In this document: positions 1 to 12,830 of the stretch, one piece after another
Layout: each line of letters begins with the position of its first letter
Numbering within the stretch: position 1 is the first letter of the stretch
DNA from: Hetaerina americana
Lineage: Eukaryota; Arthropoda; Insecta; Odonata; Calopterygidae
DNA: 64,000 nucleotides
Assembly: GCA_022747635.1 (NCBI GenBank)
Contig: JAKTNV010000003.1
Coordinates: 102,158,954-102,222,953, forward strand
Direction: 5' to 3'
The notes under the pieces: model-generated
Told to the model about the DNA's origin: nothing
The model's database searches: none
Seen by the model: only the letters and a program-made list of their open reading frames with translations
Position numbers and translations under genes: made by a program

Positions 1-1375
1 CTGTTAATATCCTCTGGTGAACATTCTGTCATTTGTGATTTTTTAAGAGATAAGAGGGGGGGAAGAAGGTAGGCTGGTGTGAGTTGAACTTCAACCTGGC
101 TGAGACTATGGTACTTGCTTATCTTATTATTCTCAGTTGAGATAACATATCATAGGTTTAGCACAATAAGCCTTATAATTTATTTTAGCTTATGTGAGGA
201 GAGCGACCAGAATACTGGATTTTGTAGTCCAAATATTTGTTGTCGTACGGTGGCTTGTTCGATTGGAGTTAAATGTCCAGCTTTCGTGGGCAGTATGTGC
301 TAAATATTACATTTACAAAACTGAAATATAAGACCGAAAATGTCTAAATATTTCTGCTGTGTTAGGTAACATCAAAGCGCATGTGTTTGAGGGCTCTGTC
401 GCGCCCCCAAACTTTCGACAAACACTTCGAACCCCCCCAAGTTCTTATGTTAAGATCGTGTCTTAATGGTTTCATTTTGGGGAGAAAAAATGTCTTCCAG
501 CGGGAAGATGCCTGTACCGAAGAGAGACGTCGGCGTTGAAAAGGTGATTTTTTTTCAGATGTCTTTTGAGGCTTAGTTTCATGAAACATAAAAACTAAAA
601 AAAAAAACGAACCCTCCCTCCAGGTGCAAGTCCAAAGAAGCAGTTGAAGGCCCTTGATAAAATATATTTGGGAGGTAGCAGATCTTGCAAAACATCATAA
701 CTTTTCGTAATAGTTTTTATTCATGGGAACCTTTTCAGGGAAACACTTTTCTTGAAAATCGTAATTCAAGGATACCTCGTAAAACGGAATCACTTTCCGC
801 GTTCGGCGAATCACGTCTACATTTCTGAACCGCGTGTGTTGGATGTTGCGTTGCGGGAAGTCGCGTTCGGGGTAGTTTTATTGTATTTCTTTCAAAGTTG
901 AAGTAAGATTGATTGCCGAATCGGATCGCGTGCAGTGTAGAAGAGGAGCTAGATTTTTTAAACTTCGTTATGACAAACTGAGTCGCGTATCAAAATTATT
1001 AGAGAATCTGGGTGGGGCGTCACTCACGGATCGAGAGCTAAATTACAGATTAAATCTCTTGCACCAATTTGAAGAATAGGATTAGGATTTAGTAATGATG
1101 TTGAAAGTGTGTTATTATCCCAATAGTTTTACGGTAAGAAAGATGATGTCCATTAAATTATAGAAATTAAGTGGACAACAGATTTAAGATTTATTTTCCC
1201 ACGAACCATTCGGGATCAGAATGTAATAATGTTGGTCCAACCGCGCTAGGAGGGAAAGGTGTTTTGGGTCAAGGGTTGCCTATATCGGTGGTGGCTAGTA
1301 GGGCACTAATTAAAAAAACCAAAAAGCTGGGAAATTATATTTAAGGAATTCGGTTGAATTACTTAAGGAAATATT
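1..1375. other. No gene seen
   Basis: CpG-rich, AT-biased sequence without a domain-bearing frame, RNA gene or clear repeat. Confidence 0.5.
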
Positions 1376-1610
1376 TCCATTTTCCCGATGGACGTTGAAA
1401 AAATAAATGAAGAAGTGCTAGGCGGGGAATGGGAGAAGAGAGGGTTGTTTTGGAGGAATCTAAGTGGTGCATGATGTAGGGAGGTGCGGAGAGTTATGAC
1501 TGGTGGTGGAATGCTGAAGATGGTGGTTAAGAGATCGTTAGGCGAGCGATCTACGTGGAATTGAAGGATAGGCATATGTTGGGCGGAATGGAAGTACTCG
1601 CAGGGAATGA
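1376..1610 (+). mobile_element. LINE C-terminal tail relic
   Basis: Broken + strand translation reads KINEEVLGGEWEKRGLFWRN and, after shifts, GMLKMVVKRSLG. The order 'TNEEVL--VGE-R-LL---RRR ... GH-LRHDGLL--V-EG' is the tail common to arthropod L1/RTE-like elements. No upstream RT core is seen. A tandem 12-mer follows at 1635. Confidence 0.5.
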
Positions 1611-1634
1611 GAAATTGAAGATGGATTTTATGTA

Positions 1635-1670
1635 GTGTCTTAGGTTGTGTCTTAGGTTGTGTCTTAGTTT
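1635..1670. repeat. Tandem 12-mer, three copies
   Basis: GTGTCTTAGGTT is repeated three times, the last with one change. It contains TTAGG, the insect telomere unit, but with spacing that rules out a telomere array. Confidence 0.9.
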
Positions 1671-1759
1671 GGTGAGGCTTAGCAATACATTGGTGGTTAA
1701 TGTGTGTCCAAAATCTACCTCAAACGAAAGGCTAGTTTGAAAAAACGTCATCATTATTG

Positions 1760-4700
1760 GTCGAGGTATGCTTCTCGATGGATTTCAAAGATTCTTGAGT
1801 TAGTGAACAGTAGCTTATTGTAGCAAAATTAATAATTAATCTTGTTAATAAACGGTGTAGAAAGTAAAACTTTGCATATTTTGCAGATAAAAAAGAACAT
1901 TCCTGAAACCGATTCAGTGGGTGCTCACTTTATTTTACCGAATTTCCAGCTGCTATCGAATTAACTCCATCCCTCCTTTTCGTGAAATGATTCCCGTTCC
2001 CTCGGATTCAACCCTGTTTCATTGGCAAGGTTAACTCATGATCAAATTTGAAGTAGGCGTTACCAATCGGGCATGTTCTGATCTCGTTGTTTCCTTTTTT
2101 TCTGCCGTCTAGTCACATTCTGAAATGAACGGCATCTGCTTGAATGGTCATTTCAAAACTGGGAAAAGCGCCCGAGAACGAGTTAGCAAGCAACCCTGAC
2201 ATATTTGGCCGAATTAATCGGATTCCTTAATGTCGACCACTCTAATTTTCTCATTTCATTCTAGTCGTCGGCATTAAAGTAATGCTCTTTCGCTTTCCCC
2301 GTTATTTATAATTTGTTATAATTCGCACCGATTAGTCGTGCTGTTGGCTGGCTCTGCTGAATGTGATAGAGATAAGACTGTACTAATGTCACTGTTGTAT
2401 CCAATTGTGAAACGAAAAAAACACCACCTCTGATACAGGAGATCGCGCCGAAGTGCTAAAGTTACGTTACATTTTTAAATGTGTGCTCTGTTCTCCACTC
2501 TATTGCCTGATTTCATACAGTAATAAAATATATTGTTAATTTTAGAGAGAGTTTTTGGATTTGTAAGATTGTGGCTATTGAAAATTCAGCATTAGGCGAT
2601 TTTTTCCTTAAACTGGTCGTAGAAGTTCGGTCGTGATGTAATTTTGCCGGAGGGCCTACATAAATCCGGTTCTTCCTGCTCTATAATTTCCTCAATTGCG
2701 TCATAAAACGGCACCGAACTTTTGGGGTGTTGACTTTCGTCGATTTTGTTGACTAATCAGTGGGATATTGCGGGACCGAAAAGGTTGGAGCAGGTTTCAA
2801 TGTGGAGTCACTGTTATTCTCAAGCTTTAGAATGACGCGAATGAAATCACGTTGTGTTCTTTGTGCTAAGAATTAAATGCCCTCGGCTCATTTTTTAATA
2901 CGCCTAGTGTACATTTAAAGTATATTTATCCGTTGCAACTGTAAATTGTTAGCAATAACACATCGATTATATAGAAATAACATTAGAGAGGCTGTACTAC
3001 TTCTGGATGTGTAATCATACGTCGTACTCGTTCGTTATAATGGAAGTAAATGAAAAGCTCGACAATACTGTGGACATTTCTTCACTTTAATTCTGTGAAA
3101 AATATACTAAATTCAGGTAAATATGTTTTTGCTTATGATTTTGATGGTAGTGTGTGTGGATTCGGTTATCTTATTTTGTGCGGAATTGGTGAATTTGTTT
3201 GGTAATTCATGTAGGATAGTTGTTACAAATTGGCAGTTGCACCTGCCGCCGTTTGGAAGAAAATAAATTCACTTTCATTGCTCTCTGCGATTGTTTACCC
3301 GTTACCACCCAAACAAAATCGTGTTACCTCAACATGCAGTTGGGATGGAATTTGTTTACAAACCCAACAGTTTGTATTGTTTTTCACTTTCTTATGACAA
3401 CTGTCATGGTTTTGGAGCATTGATCTTCATAAGAGGGCAAATGCCCGTTCCGAAATAGCGTAATAGTTTCATTAGGGAGAAAACTTTTTATTCTGGTTTC
3501 ATTATATTCTATTTCCTTATAGTTATTTTTCATTGATATGTGCAGTAGTTAAGAACTGTTACAATTCCTTAAAACGAATTTTTGACTTGTGAATGAATGA
3601 ATGTAGTGAGCCAATATTATGTATGTATAGTGTTTCAAATGTTTGGTCGAAAAAAATCTCTAATATTAACTATTTGACGATGCGTTTCGGGATATTTAGT
3701 TACTGCATGGATGTTTTTTCCTGCTTGGATTCGCAGAAGCTATGGCTTATGTATTCCTAATGGGCTTGACGTTTCCTTAAGCTGAAGACATCTTACGATG
3801 TTAGGAATTCCAGATAACAAATTATCACTCCTATATTTCAGATAAATTGACTCGGTGGTGGTAACTCGATTGCAATGAATCTTTATTTGCGTTTAAATTT
3901 CACATTTGATGGAGAATTCTTAGTGTGTGTGACCTGTGTTTAAAATGTACATGAGCTTTTTTAAAAACATATTTTGCTGTTGTTGTTTTTCTAAGGTTTG
4001 CACATCTGATTTTTGCACGTGCAAACTTTCCTCTGAAAGTAGCCATGCTCTATAAAAGTCTTTAATTTGCGTTAATACTTGAGAAAACGTATCATTTTTG
4101 TAGCTTGTGAGAGCAGTGAAAATGTTGCCTTCTGGATGACCAGGCGCCTTCTGCCTTGAGGAATTCTCGCTCGTCATTCTCGTGAAACTCGTCGCCTGGC
4201 TCACTTGTGAGAGCTTTCGTCGATTGTAAAGCAGAACCAACGGCTCGATTCTTACGGCCCACCACTCCCTCACTTTCACCTCCTGCCCAGGAAAGGGAAA
4301 GGCATCACGGTGGGTGGGTGAAGACGCTCGCGCGCTCACGTAAATCTCGGGCGCTTTCGGGTCACCACGGCATGGCGTGGATGATGTCTGCCTACCCGCC
4401 CGAGTCCTCGATCCGGATAGATTTTACTTCCACGATCTTTTTCGTATGACCCGTAGACTTCGTCGTTGGTTGTATGTTTCGGTGCTATTTGGGTTTCTAA
4501 CGTACTGGTTGCCACCATTCCCAGCTTGAGAAACATGCGGGAATAGTGGAGGATTATCATAACAGTCAACATGTTTTTGAGACCAGTTGTTATTCTCTTC
4601 ATTGTCAAACCAATAAAAGGCGAACGCCCTATTGGAACGATTTCTGGAGGTTTTTGAGTATGACGTGTGAAGGCCTCATTTCTGTTTACCTCTCTCTTTC

Positions 4701-7700
4701 TCTAGTGCCGGCGTCCTTGAACCTAATGTAGTTTCTCTATGGTGCGACTCAACATCCGGTGTATGCGCCCAGTCACTTCTCGATGAATTCTGGAACGCCG
4801 ACACACTAGACCGTCATTTAATTAAAATATCGCCGTTTCCTCATCTGATGTTACACTACCGTGTGAAATTCAGGGTTGAATATGCACTAGTGTTAACTTC
4901 TGAAATTTCACTATCAATCAAAGAATGTTAAAAATTGTGTTTGGTTTGATCTGGAACGAGTTTGTCTATGGTTACATTATAAATTGTGGAGTGCATCGCA
5001 TTTGAGTGCCATTCTTCCACACTAGGGGTAGTTTCGACCCAATTACTGTAAAAAATAATGCTTATCTAAATTATTTTTCTTAATAAACTCATTTTCCGTT
5101 TTTTTACAAGAAAATTTTTGAGCGAACCTCTCCTTGTTTGCCCATATGTCATTTACTTATGTTTTATTATCAAAACACGTATAGGTGGTATTCTTATTCT
5201 GGAAACAAAAACAAAAATGGCGTTAAAATTAGAAATTTAGATATTTTCCTTCTATTATTTTCAATAAGTCTTATATTTTCATGATTAACATGAAAAATAA
5301 TGCAGTTTTTCAATTCAAATTTGCTCTTCTGTGTCAGTTTCGGGCATTATTGAACGTACTATTTAATTACTCCAATCTCACACTTAATTTTGATATTGTA
5401 ATTGTCAATGCTTCGGCAGCTAACTATTCTCTCAGTGCATACTGCGCTGAAGCCTTTTTTCGATGCTGGTTGCTTTGGATGTTGGCCATCTCGTTCTTTG
5501 TCTGGGTATGCGTTTCGAAAATACGAACGCAGCGGAGAAACAACTTGCTTAATGTTGAGGAAAAATGGTGATCACGAATTCGCCCGCAGTTATGGCTTTA
5601 AATTTAAGTGAAATTTAATGTAGTGCAGTATTTCTGTTTTTTCAATGTAATGTATTTGTTTTCATTTAAAATATCGAATTGGAAAACGTTGAGCGGGCAT
5701 GACATGAAGCTGCCGACGGGAAAGCCAACGCAACTAATCATGTGTCAGGATCATATTCAGGTTTATACTTACTTGGCGGTGCAGGCCAACAGTTAAGTAA
5801 ATCAACATATTTCCGCCTTGATCTCAAGAATAATCTGTAAAACAAAAGCAGTTGACGTGTTGGCGTTGGTCTAAATTTTAAAAGTTTTATCCTTCCTTGT
5901 GTATGATGGAATCGCCATTGTTGAAGTGTTGCCGTAAGTAAAAGGCCTTCAGGAGAAAGACCGCTTACAATACATGCATCTCATCTGAGAAGGTCGGATC
6001 GTGAAAGAATAGCTGGGCCTCTGGAAGAAAGTGTGTCAGTTGGTATACATGTAATTAGTTGTATTGCTTTTGGATTTTGACGGAAGAGGCATTCGATGAA
6101 TTGGTGGACTCCGATTTTTATTTCGGTATTTCCACTGAACAAAAGAGCTCTCTCTTAGTAATTATGAAGTTTCTGCCTACTCTTTTGTTCACAAACGATT
6201 TTTTAGTGCAAAAGTCCTTTCATCTTCAGGTGCACTAAATATTCTCTCGAAGAATTGGATAGCTTCGTCCTTTAAACGTTTAAATGGAAAAATCCTATGT
6301 AGCAAAATGATTTGAATCCAATGCCTTTGAGACCATTCTATGCGAGAACATTTCTTCTGGAATGGAATTTTATTAATTTAGTCATTTCTTAAAATTTTCT
6401 CCTTGACAACCACGCGTAACAACAAACCAAGTTGTTCACCCATAAACACAGACCCAAGTTATAAATGGTGGTAGGTGTTACCACCACCTAGGTGGTAGGT
6501 ATACCATTTACTTAAGACAGAAATCGAAGTTTTTAAAACATTTCCCTTGCCCTTGCCGAAGTTTGGGAACTTACTCGGAAGGAGCATCGCAAATGTAGCG
6601 CCACGTGACGGAGAGCTTGCGGTACAGCACTTAAACAGCCGGTAGACGGGCATCTATGCATTTGTAGGATTTTGCGTTCTGATGGACTGCACTAATTATA
6701 TCATTTCGAATAGCGTATTTGGAATAAATTCGTGGAATTGGTATCGGAATGATTGATTCTTTTGCCAGGCGACGCGGGTGCACGTGCTCTACAAGTTGGT
6801 TGACCTTGAAAAATGGAGTAACTCTGACCCAAAAAGCATAGGTGTTTTGTAACCCGGCGAAATTTCGCCGAAAAAGTTGCTTCCCTTCTGGTGGTCAAAC
6901 AGGTTTTGGAGTTATCTAATGGCCCACCTTCATTTTGGTCCAGTCTTTTTTTTTCTTTTTCCTGCGGGGTCCATTACCATTCCTACTTTCGATTGTGAAT
7001 CTAACCGGTATTTTCATTGGTACTTTTGGCAGAGGAGCATTGGAGACCTGCAGTGGAGTTAAATTGGCCAAAAACAATGGTATCTTATGCATGAGACTGA
7101 CTTATGTTGTCGATGTGCATATTTCCATATCTTCATGTTGGGAAAATTGTTTTGATACTATATTAAATCCCTTTGAAGATTAAATGTTTTAAAACATTAC
7201 AATGTGTAAAAGTTAACTCGAATTTAGAGCCTATCGAAGTTGTTCCGCAAGTTTTTAGTGAAGATAGCCTGCAAAATATGAACCAAGGCGCTGCTGCTCA
7301 ACGTCATTCTTAACCTCGACCGTATTTAACGGCCATGGTTACGTACTTTGGGAAACACGAGCCCTTAAGTATTTGAGCAAGAGTAAGATATGCGTTTTTC
7401 TCTAATCCATTATTAAGGATTATTTGAAACAATTAATAACACTCGGCCAAAAACTTCGGTCATGTGTATACAATTAGTCCTACTGATGACTCATAGACCC
7501 TACACCAAGCTTGTTTTCTTGTGGGTACACTACCCATTGAATCAACCTTTTAAATTAAAAACTCTCAGTTCTCATGATTTATCAATAGCGAAAACTAATA
7601 ATACTTGATTAGTACGATGGAATTCTAAAATTAATGCCCCTACGTACCTCTAACTTGGTGCATATTACGTTTTTAACATCATTCTTAATAATATTTACGC

Positions 7701-8570
7701 CCCGATACGCCCTTTGAATATTCATTTGTTCCTAATCCGACTTCACCACGGGATTTTTATCCTATTACTCTCTATTTGAGCTTGTTCAGGAAAGGGCCTT
7801 TTAAAAATATTGTTCTTTACGTTCTAATCCAATAAAACTAAATTGTAAGGCATCTAGGGGCAAATATTTTCTTCGAAGAAAGATTATATTTTTTACGTGA
7901 ATTTCTTCTTTGCATGAAATTTAATTCCGAATGTCCATGTGAACTTTTTTACAGAAAATGTAGAAATTTACCCCACACCAAATTTGTTTTTTGGGGGTAT
8001 ACAATACAGACTCCATGAACGTATTTGGTTTATTGCGATACGTGTACGCTAGCCCACTCACCCATCCCATGTTTTGTTTAAGCTTTGTGAAAGTTAGACT
8101 TCAGGAAAGATAATGCGCTTCTGAGTAGTACTCGCACTTTAATTTCTTTGTATGTGAGTCCAAGACATTTTATCGTCAATGTTCGTATTTTTTTGCTTAA
8201 ATTGCGCCCCTTCGTTTTGTTAGAGTAAATACTTTTTCAAAAGAGATGCCGTTGCACGAAATAAGTGAAGAAAGAGAATAATGATTCCTGTTCGCAGGTC
8301 GCCTTTTACTCGCCTCTATCTTTCATCACACATTGTTTCATTTTTTTCGTAAAAAGCCATTGCTCCCAACTTTTTCATGCGATAAGCAGTGTCGAACTTT
8401 CTCAACTCGATCCATCATAATCAAAAGTTGTGACAATAAAGTTTCTTATTCAAAAGGTGAAGTTACTTAATGAGACACTGGTCTTGAAGACGGTATAATG
8501 TATTTCTGTGGGATTACAGAAAAGCCAGTTCGACTTATCGTGTTTTACCATGTTACCAAAAGTCCAGTCG
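1760..8570. other. No gene seen, apart from the CpG-dense segment near 4.3 kb
   Basis: All frames over 60 codons look like chance openings: they overlap each other on both strands and lack family motifs. A small nested hairpin built on GGTGGTAGG and CCACCACC lies at 6462-6510. Confidence 0.5.
4130..4480. other. CpG-dense segment of unknown role
   Basis: I count 27 CG dinucleotides in 4141-4440, well above the already CpG-rich surroundings. It includes GACGCTCGCGCGCTCACG. Overlapping open frames on both strands (80, 90 and 139 codons) arise because stops are rare in GC-rich text; none shows a recognisable domain. It could be a promoter or first exon of an unseen gene, but I have no direct evidence for that. 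Confidence 0.35.
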
Positions 8571-8574
8571 ATGC

Positions 8575-8620
8575 TCAGGTATTTATAGTGGAGTGTATCA
8601 GGTATTTATATTGGAGTGTA
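8575..8620. repeat. Tandem 23-mer, two copies
   Basis: Two adjacent 23-bp units starting TCAGGTATTTATA differ at a single base (G or T at unit position 14). The near identity indicates a recent local duplication. Confidence 0.9.
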
Positions 8621-8811
8621 TCTTGTTCTAGTTCCAAGCATACATTTGATATTGTGTTGAAAATGTAGGTTAGATTCGAAGAAGTTGGGGGAGTTAATCC
8701 TGCCTATTGGATTCCCCAAGTTGTCCACCAAAATACTACAGTGATCTATCTTTATTTTGACCGTAGGAATGTGAAATATTCGGGCTATTGGGTGTTTATT
8801 TCCTCGATGGT

Positions 8812-9179
8812 GTAGTAGTAGTAGGTGGTAGTAAGTAGTAGTAGTAGGTGTTAGGGGAGGCGACCGATAGCTGAGGTCATTTGCGACATAGGGGATGGAT
8901 AGGAAAGGATGAAGGGTGGAGAGAAACCTCTTTTCTCTCCACCCTTCTCCACTCTTCAAAGAGAGAAACTTTGAGTCGGCATTAGCCTACTCTTTACGAA
9001 AGGCGCCAAGGGGTCCGCAGTTTAGCGTCCCATCCGACGGACGGACTCAAAGTGCCCTCCACAAAGCACCTCAAGTAGGGATCGAGATACCTCTGAAAAA
9101 TATTCAACTCCGCCGGGATTTGAACCCGCGCCCTCAGGGTGGGAAGCCAGTACGTTAGCCCCGCACCATCTCGATCCCC
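8812..9179 (-). mobile_element. tRNA-derived SINE, family A, copy 1 (carries an inverted duplication)
   Basis: Reading the minus strand: a tRNA-like head (GATGGTGCGGGGCTAA as box A region; box B GGTTCAAATCC at 9126-9116), a body with GAATATTTTTCAG-GGTATC and GGATGGGACG, and a GTA/TAC trinucleotide tail (8812-8850). It aligns with copies at 45.6 and 54.0 kb. In this copy about 20 bp (GAAGGGTGGAGAGAAA) is repeated in inverse order at 8911-8947, forming a hairpin the other copies lack. Confidence 0.88.
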
Positions 9180-9901
9180 TTTTCGAGCAAGAATTACTAT
9201 CATGTTTACCTAAACTATGATTCACATCCAATGCAAGGAATACTTTCCTTGACGTTTCATTTCCAAAATAATTGAATTAGGATCTCGAGTTCATTGAACA
9301 TCTTTAGTGCGCGTTGCATTTTTCATGGCAGTGTTTAACAAATAGTGGATGCCTCAGGAGCAGGAGAAAATTTTCATATCTGAGTAAATAGGTATTCCTG
9401 CATCAAAACAACCAGAGGAATTGGATTTTAGTTTTCATTTCGGTGCCTCCATTTTCGCACTTGATCCCATCAAATTGTGATTTTGTACCCCGACATATAC
9501 CGCAAGGCGTATTCCTAATATCTAAAAGATTAAACTAATCACGGAAATGTCAAATAATTATTATTTGGGCATGAGCACATCGCACCGTATATTCGCTGTG
9601 GTAAGCATTGGATATCAGTGGCGACCAACCGTTTGAAAGCGACAAAAGTAAAAAAATTCTCGTTTTAACGCATCGTTTGCAACGTTTTGAAGGTTATAGG
9701 TGAAGCGTTTTGACAAAGTAAGAGTCTCAAAATTTTGTTCGTATATTAGTTCCACTTTTGAAGTCTTTAAAGCGGTTATTTGTTATTTAAATGAACGAAA
9801 GAAATTTGTTTTACGACGGACGAAAACCTTTCTACATGTTACTCAAATGGTAGACATGTCGTAAGTTGTTTCCTTGAACCGAAGACCTCGGGCTCTTAGT
9901 A

Positions 9902-10687
9902 CGAGGGTAGGCTGAAAAGTAATGCACACATGCCTGTAGACCGCAAACAAAAACAAACAGCAAGATCGGGCAAAAAGTACATTTAAGTACAATTCTTAAG
10001 TTTCAAAATCATATATTTATTTTTTAACATAGTCACCTAACACATTTCTCCCAACGTGGAATAAGGAGGGTGTGGAATCGGTTAGAATTTCAGGTTTCAC
10101 AGAGCCTCCAGAGTCCAGTTGCGCGTGAGGTGTGTGGACGAGCGGTGTCATGTTGCAAGATTATTGGCGCCAGGCTGCCTTAAACACGACGAACCTCTTC
10201 TTTGGATATTCCAATATGGCTTGCGATACGCTTTTAAGTGATTCGCAGGTCATTTTGAATCAAATCTTCGACGAGTCAGCGATGTTTATCGTCAGTGGCA
10301 GTGATCGGACGTCCGTTGCGTGTTTCATCAATAATTATGGCTTTTACAGGCACGCAACCACGAAAGTGTACTACCCATCGATTTAGACATATCAACAGCA
10401 TCGTCACCATAAACAGCCTTTAAACGACGATGAATCTCAGTAGGAGACACTTTTTCAGCAGTTAAAAATTCGACAACAGCACGCTGTTTAACTCGCGTTG
10501 ACATAGCACTAGAACGCGTCTCCCATACTTCCGCTTCTCAAAATACACCGGATGAATTTAACGATCTCAAAGCGGCGCATGCGTGTTGAGGGGGAATGTT
10601 ACTTCCACCTGCCACCAGGAGTGCTTATAATGGTCATTTTTTTTGTGGTCTACAAGCATGTGTGCTTTAGTTTTCAGCCTACACTCG
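9902..10687 (-). mobile_element. mariner-family element, internally deleted, TA duplication present
   Basis: Long inverted ends (GTAGGCTGAAAAGTAATGCAC at left; GTAGGCTGAAAACTAAAGCAC read inward from the right), with TA at 9900-9901 and 10688-10689, the mariner target duplication. On the minus strand the transposase N-terminus is clear just below 10505: MSTRVKQRAVVEFLTAEKVS, then HRRLKAVYGDDAVDMS, the HTH of mariner transposases. Two stops and shifts follow. At the other end LGDYVKK-stop (near 10030) is the family C-terminus. About 500 bp, including the DDD catalytic core, are missing relative to a 1.3-kb element. Confidence 0.8.
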
Positions 10688-11457
10688 TAGCTGACACACT
10701 GTCGGCGGAAAACGAAGACGTGTACGACCCCTGACAATGTCAGGTCGTCATGTTTGGAATTTTTTTACAAAAACGATGAAAATCACCTACAATGTCATTA
10801 TAATGGCAAGAATTGGACTTTTGGCAATTTTTAAATTTGAACCTGGGACACATGGGAATGAGGTGGCATTTTCCGGGGATTTTTACTACAGAGGACGTTG
10901 GGTGCTCATCGGGTTGATAACTATGGTTTTCTATAAACCCTGGAGCACTGACGTTTATAAAACATGAAAACTTCATCATATCACCGGGGTAGTTTTTTTC
11001 TGGATGTTTGTATCATGCATACCTACAGATCTAATCATCGCTTATCCTCGGAAGTAGCTTTATATACATAGATGATGTGTGACCTCGAGGCGTTCACGGT
11101 TGTCGCTTAAGACCTGAAAAATATATGCACGCAACTCGTACTAATGTGCGTACCGGAGATATGTTTACTTTCAAGGTCCATTGAATCAGTTGTAAATATT
11201 CGAAAGACGCTATGGCCACGCGGATGGCCGTCGTGGCATTTGGCTTGGATTAATGGAGGAGGAATGATCTTGTGTCCATCACAATATACTGCATTGAAAC
11301 CAATCGTAGCAACAAAATAATAATACAGGAAATTGATTTTAATGATGCGCCATCTTAATTTTATGGGCTTCCAGTGAATTATTTTTGAAAACATTTTCCC
11401 GCGACCGCATAAATCTACTTTTCGTCGACTTAGTATGTTGTTAAAATTAATATAGAG

Positions 11458-11690
11458 CGTGGCAGTCCAATGGTTAGAGCTCGGGCTTCTGACTTCGGGG
11501 TCCTGGTTTGTTTCCGGGTGACGCCATTTGGCGCCTCATCATCCAGGCTGTGTGCTTTTACGAGTACGAGGTTTTCCTGGGAAGCCACAGGCGGCAAAGA
11601 GAAAGGAAGTGGTCCCCTTGCGTGCTTGTTTCCTTATCCGTATAGGGCTTGTACGAGGTGAGCTCAACCCTCACCTGTCAAAACAACCTT
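11458..11690 (+). mobile_element. tRNA-derived SINE (related to family B)
   Basis: GTGGCAGTCCAATGGTTAGA resembles a tRNA box A region and GGTTTGTTTCC (about 11505) a decayed box B. The downstream body GAGGTTTTCCTGGGAAGCCA and GGAAGTGGTCCCC parallels the family B body. The open frame across it is a by-product of composition. Confidence 0.6.
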
Positions 11691-12019
11691 CGGATTGATT
11701 ATTGTGGTCACGTGGCTTTGGTTAATATTGTCCTTGAAGAAGAAAATTTTGTAAAATATTCTTGAGATTTGAATAAAAAAATGTTCTGCATTGTATTCTG
11801 TAGAAAAATATGAGAAATCTGTAGATGCAGGTAAATATGCAGGAGGTATGCAATGCACTCATGCTCTAAGAGGGACCTGACTCGATGCGAACTTTACTAG
11901 AAAGTATGAGCGGGACATTTTCTCTTTTACAAACTCGTTAAAGTTCAACATTGCAAACCTGCCATGATCTTAGATCGCTGTAACTTGACAAAAACCTGGA
12001 AGCAAATGTAAGTCTTTTG

Positions 12020-12206
12020 GGCCGAAGGAAGCATAGTGGGGAAGAATAAGAGAGGAAAGCCAAGTATGGAAACAAGTAACGGAAGTCGTACGTACGTTAA
12101 GCTCAGGAACTAGGAAGGAATGAAGGGATTGGCTGGAAGCAGAATATAGATCGAAGAATAGCTAACCAATCCTCGGATTGCTAACCCTTGATGATGATGG
12201 CAACTT
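12020..12206 (+). mobile_element. LINE 3' terminus with TGA-repeat tail
   Basis: Text of the type 'GKKRRGRPS ... (M)EQVTE ... MKGLAG-R--WR ... ANQSSDC-stop' is recognisable with frame breaks, followed by TGATGATGATGG. This is the usual 3' terminus of L1/RTE-like elements that end next to short TGA repeats. Only the last part of the element is present. Confidence 0.5.
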
Positions 12207-12520
12207 TTTTAAATATTAAGAGCGATGCCTTTCATTTGTCATGACGGGAATTGTGAGGAAATTAATCCGTTGGCACAGCGTCCTGATATTTCCGTAGTAA
12301 GACGAAAATATGTCGGAGCTGTCAGATTGTTCGAGTTAAACCCTGCCCATGTTCTTACTCGCAAATGTAACACAACCCGAATCGTGTGACTCGTGGGAAC
12401 AAGGAATGATGTGGAGTTTCTTTGTAAAAATTAAATCCATTGATCCACTTATAAGTAAAAACGTAGGCATTAGAGGATGGTTTTGCACGGTGCGAAACAT
12501 GGACGTGGAGGCATAACGGT

Positions 12521-12830
12521 GGACTTAAATTAATAGATCGCGAGGCGTATTAACTGGAGGCTTTTGAGATGTGGGTGTGGAGAATGATGGAAAAGGTGAA
12601 ATGGACGGCAAGAAAAACAAACGAAGTACTAGATGTGTTGGAGGAAGGCCAGGTTTGTTGGGAGAAATCCAAAGGAGGCAGGAAAGATTTGAACAGAGCA
12701 TTTTGTTTGCCGATAGGCTGTTGAAGATTGATAGACGAAAGGGGGGTAGTGGAAGGAAGAGGATGGGCATGTTGGTCGGAATGAAGGGAGATAGCATGTA
12801 CGCGGAATTGAAGAACAGTTAATTGTATAC
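12521..12830 (+). mobile_element. LINE C-terminal tail relic
   Basis: The translation EAFEMWVWRMMEKVKWTARK, TNEVLDVLEEGQ and WEKSKGGRKDLNRA resembles the 'LEAFEMW-WRRM-KI-WTD--TNEEVL' tail of L1/RTE-like polyproteins. Stops and shifts interrupt it. The segment is purine-rich, so several overlapping frames stay open by composition. Confidence 0.6.

Noticed and set aside
1635..1670. TTAGG units suggesting telomere sequence
   Set aside because: The TTAGG occurs only as part of a 12-bp tandem unit, not as contiguous repeats.
3920..4339. 139-codon minus frame as a gene
   Set aside because: No domain; it overlaps other open frames in a GC-rich segment and has a poly-Gln run from a trinucleotide repeat.
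9110..9180. tRNA gene on the minus strand
   Set aside because: Box A and box B are present, but there is no proper acceptor stem, and the same sequence recurs at 45.6 and 54.3 kb as a SINE head.
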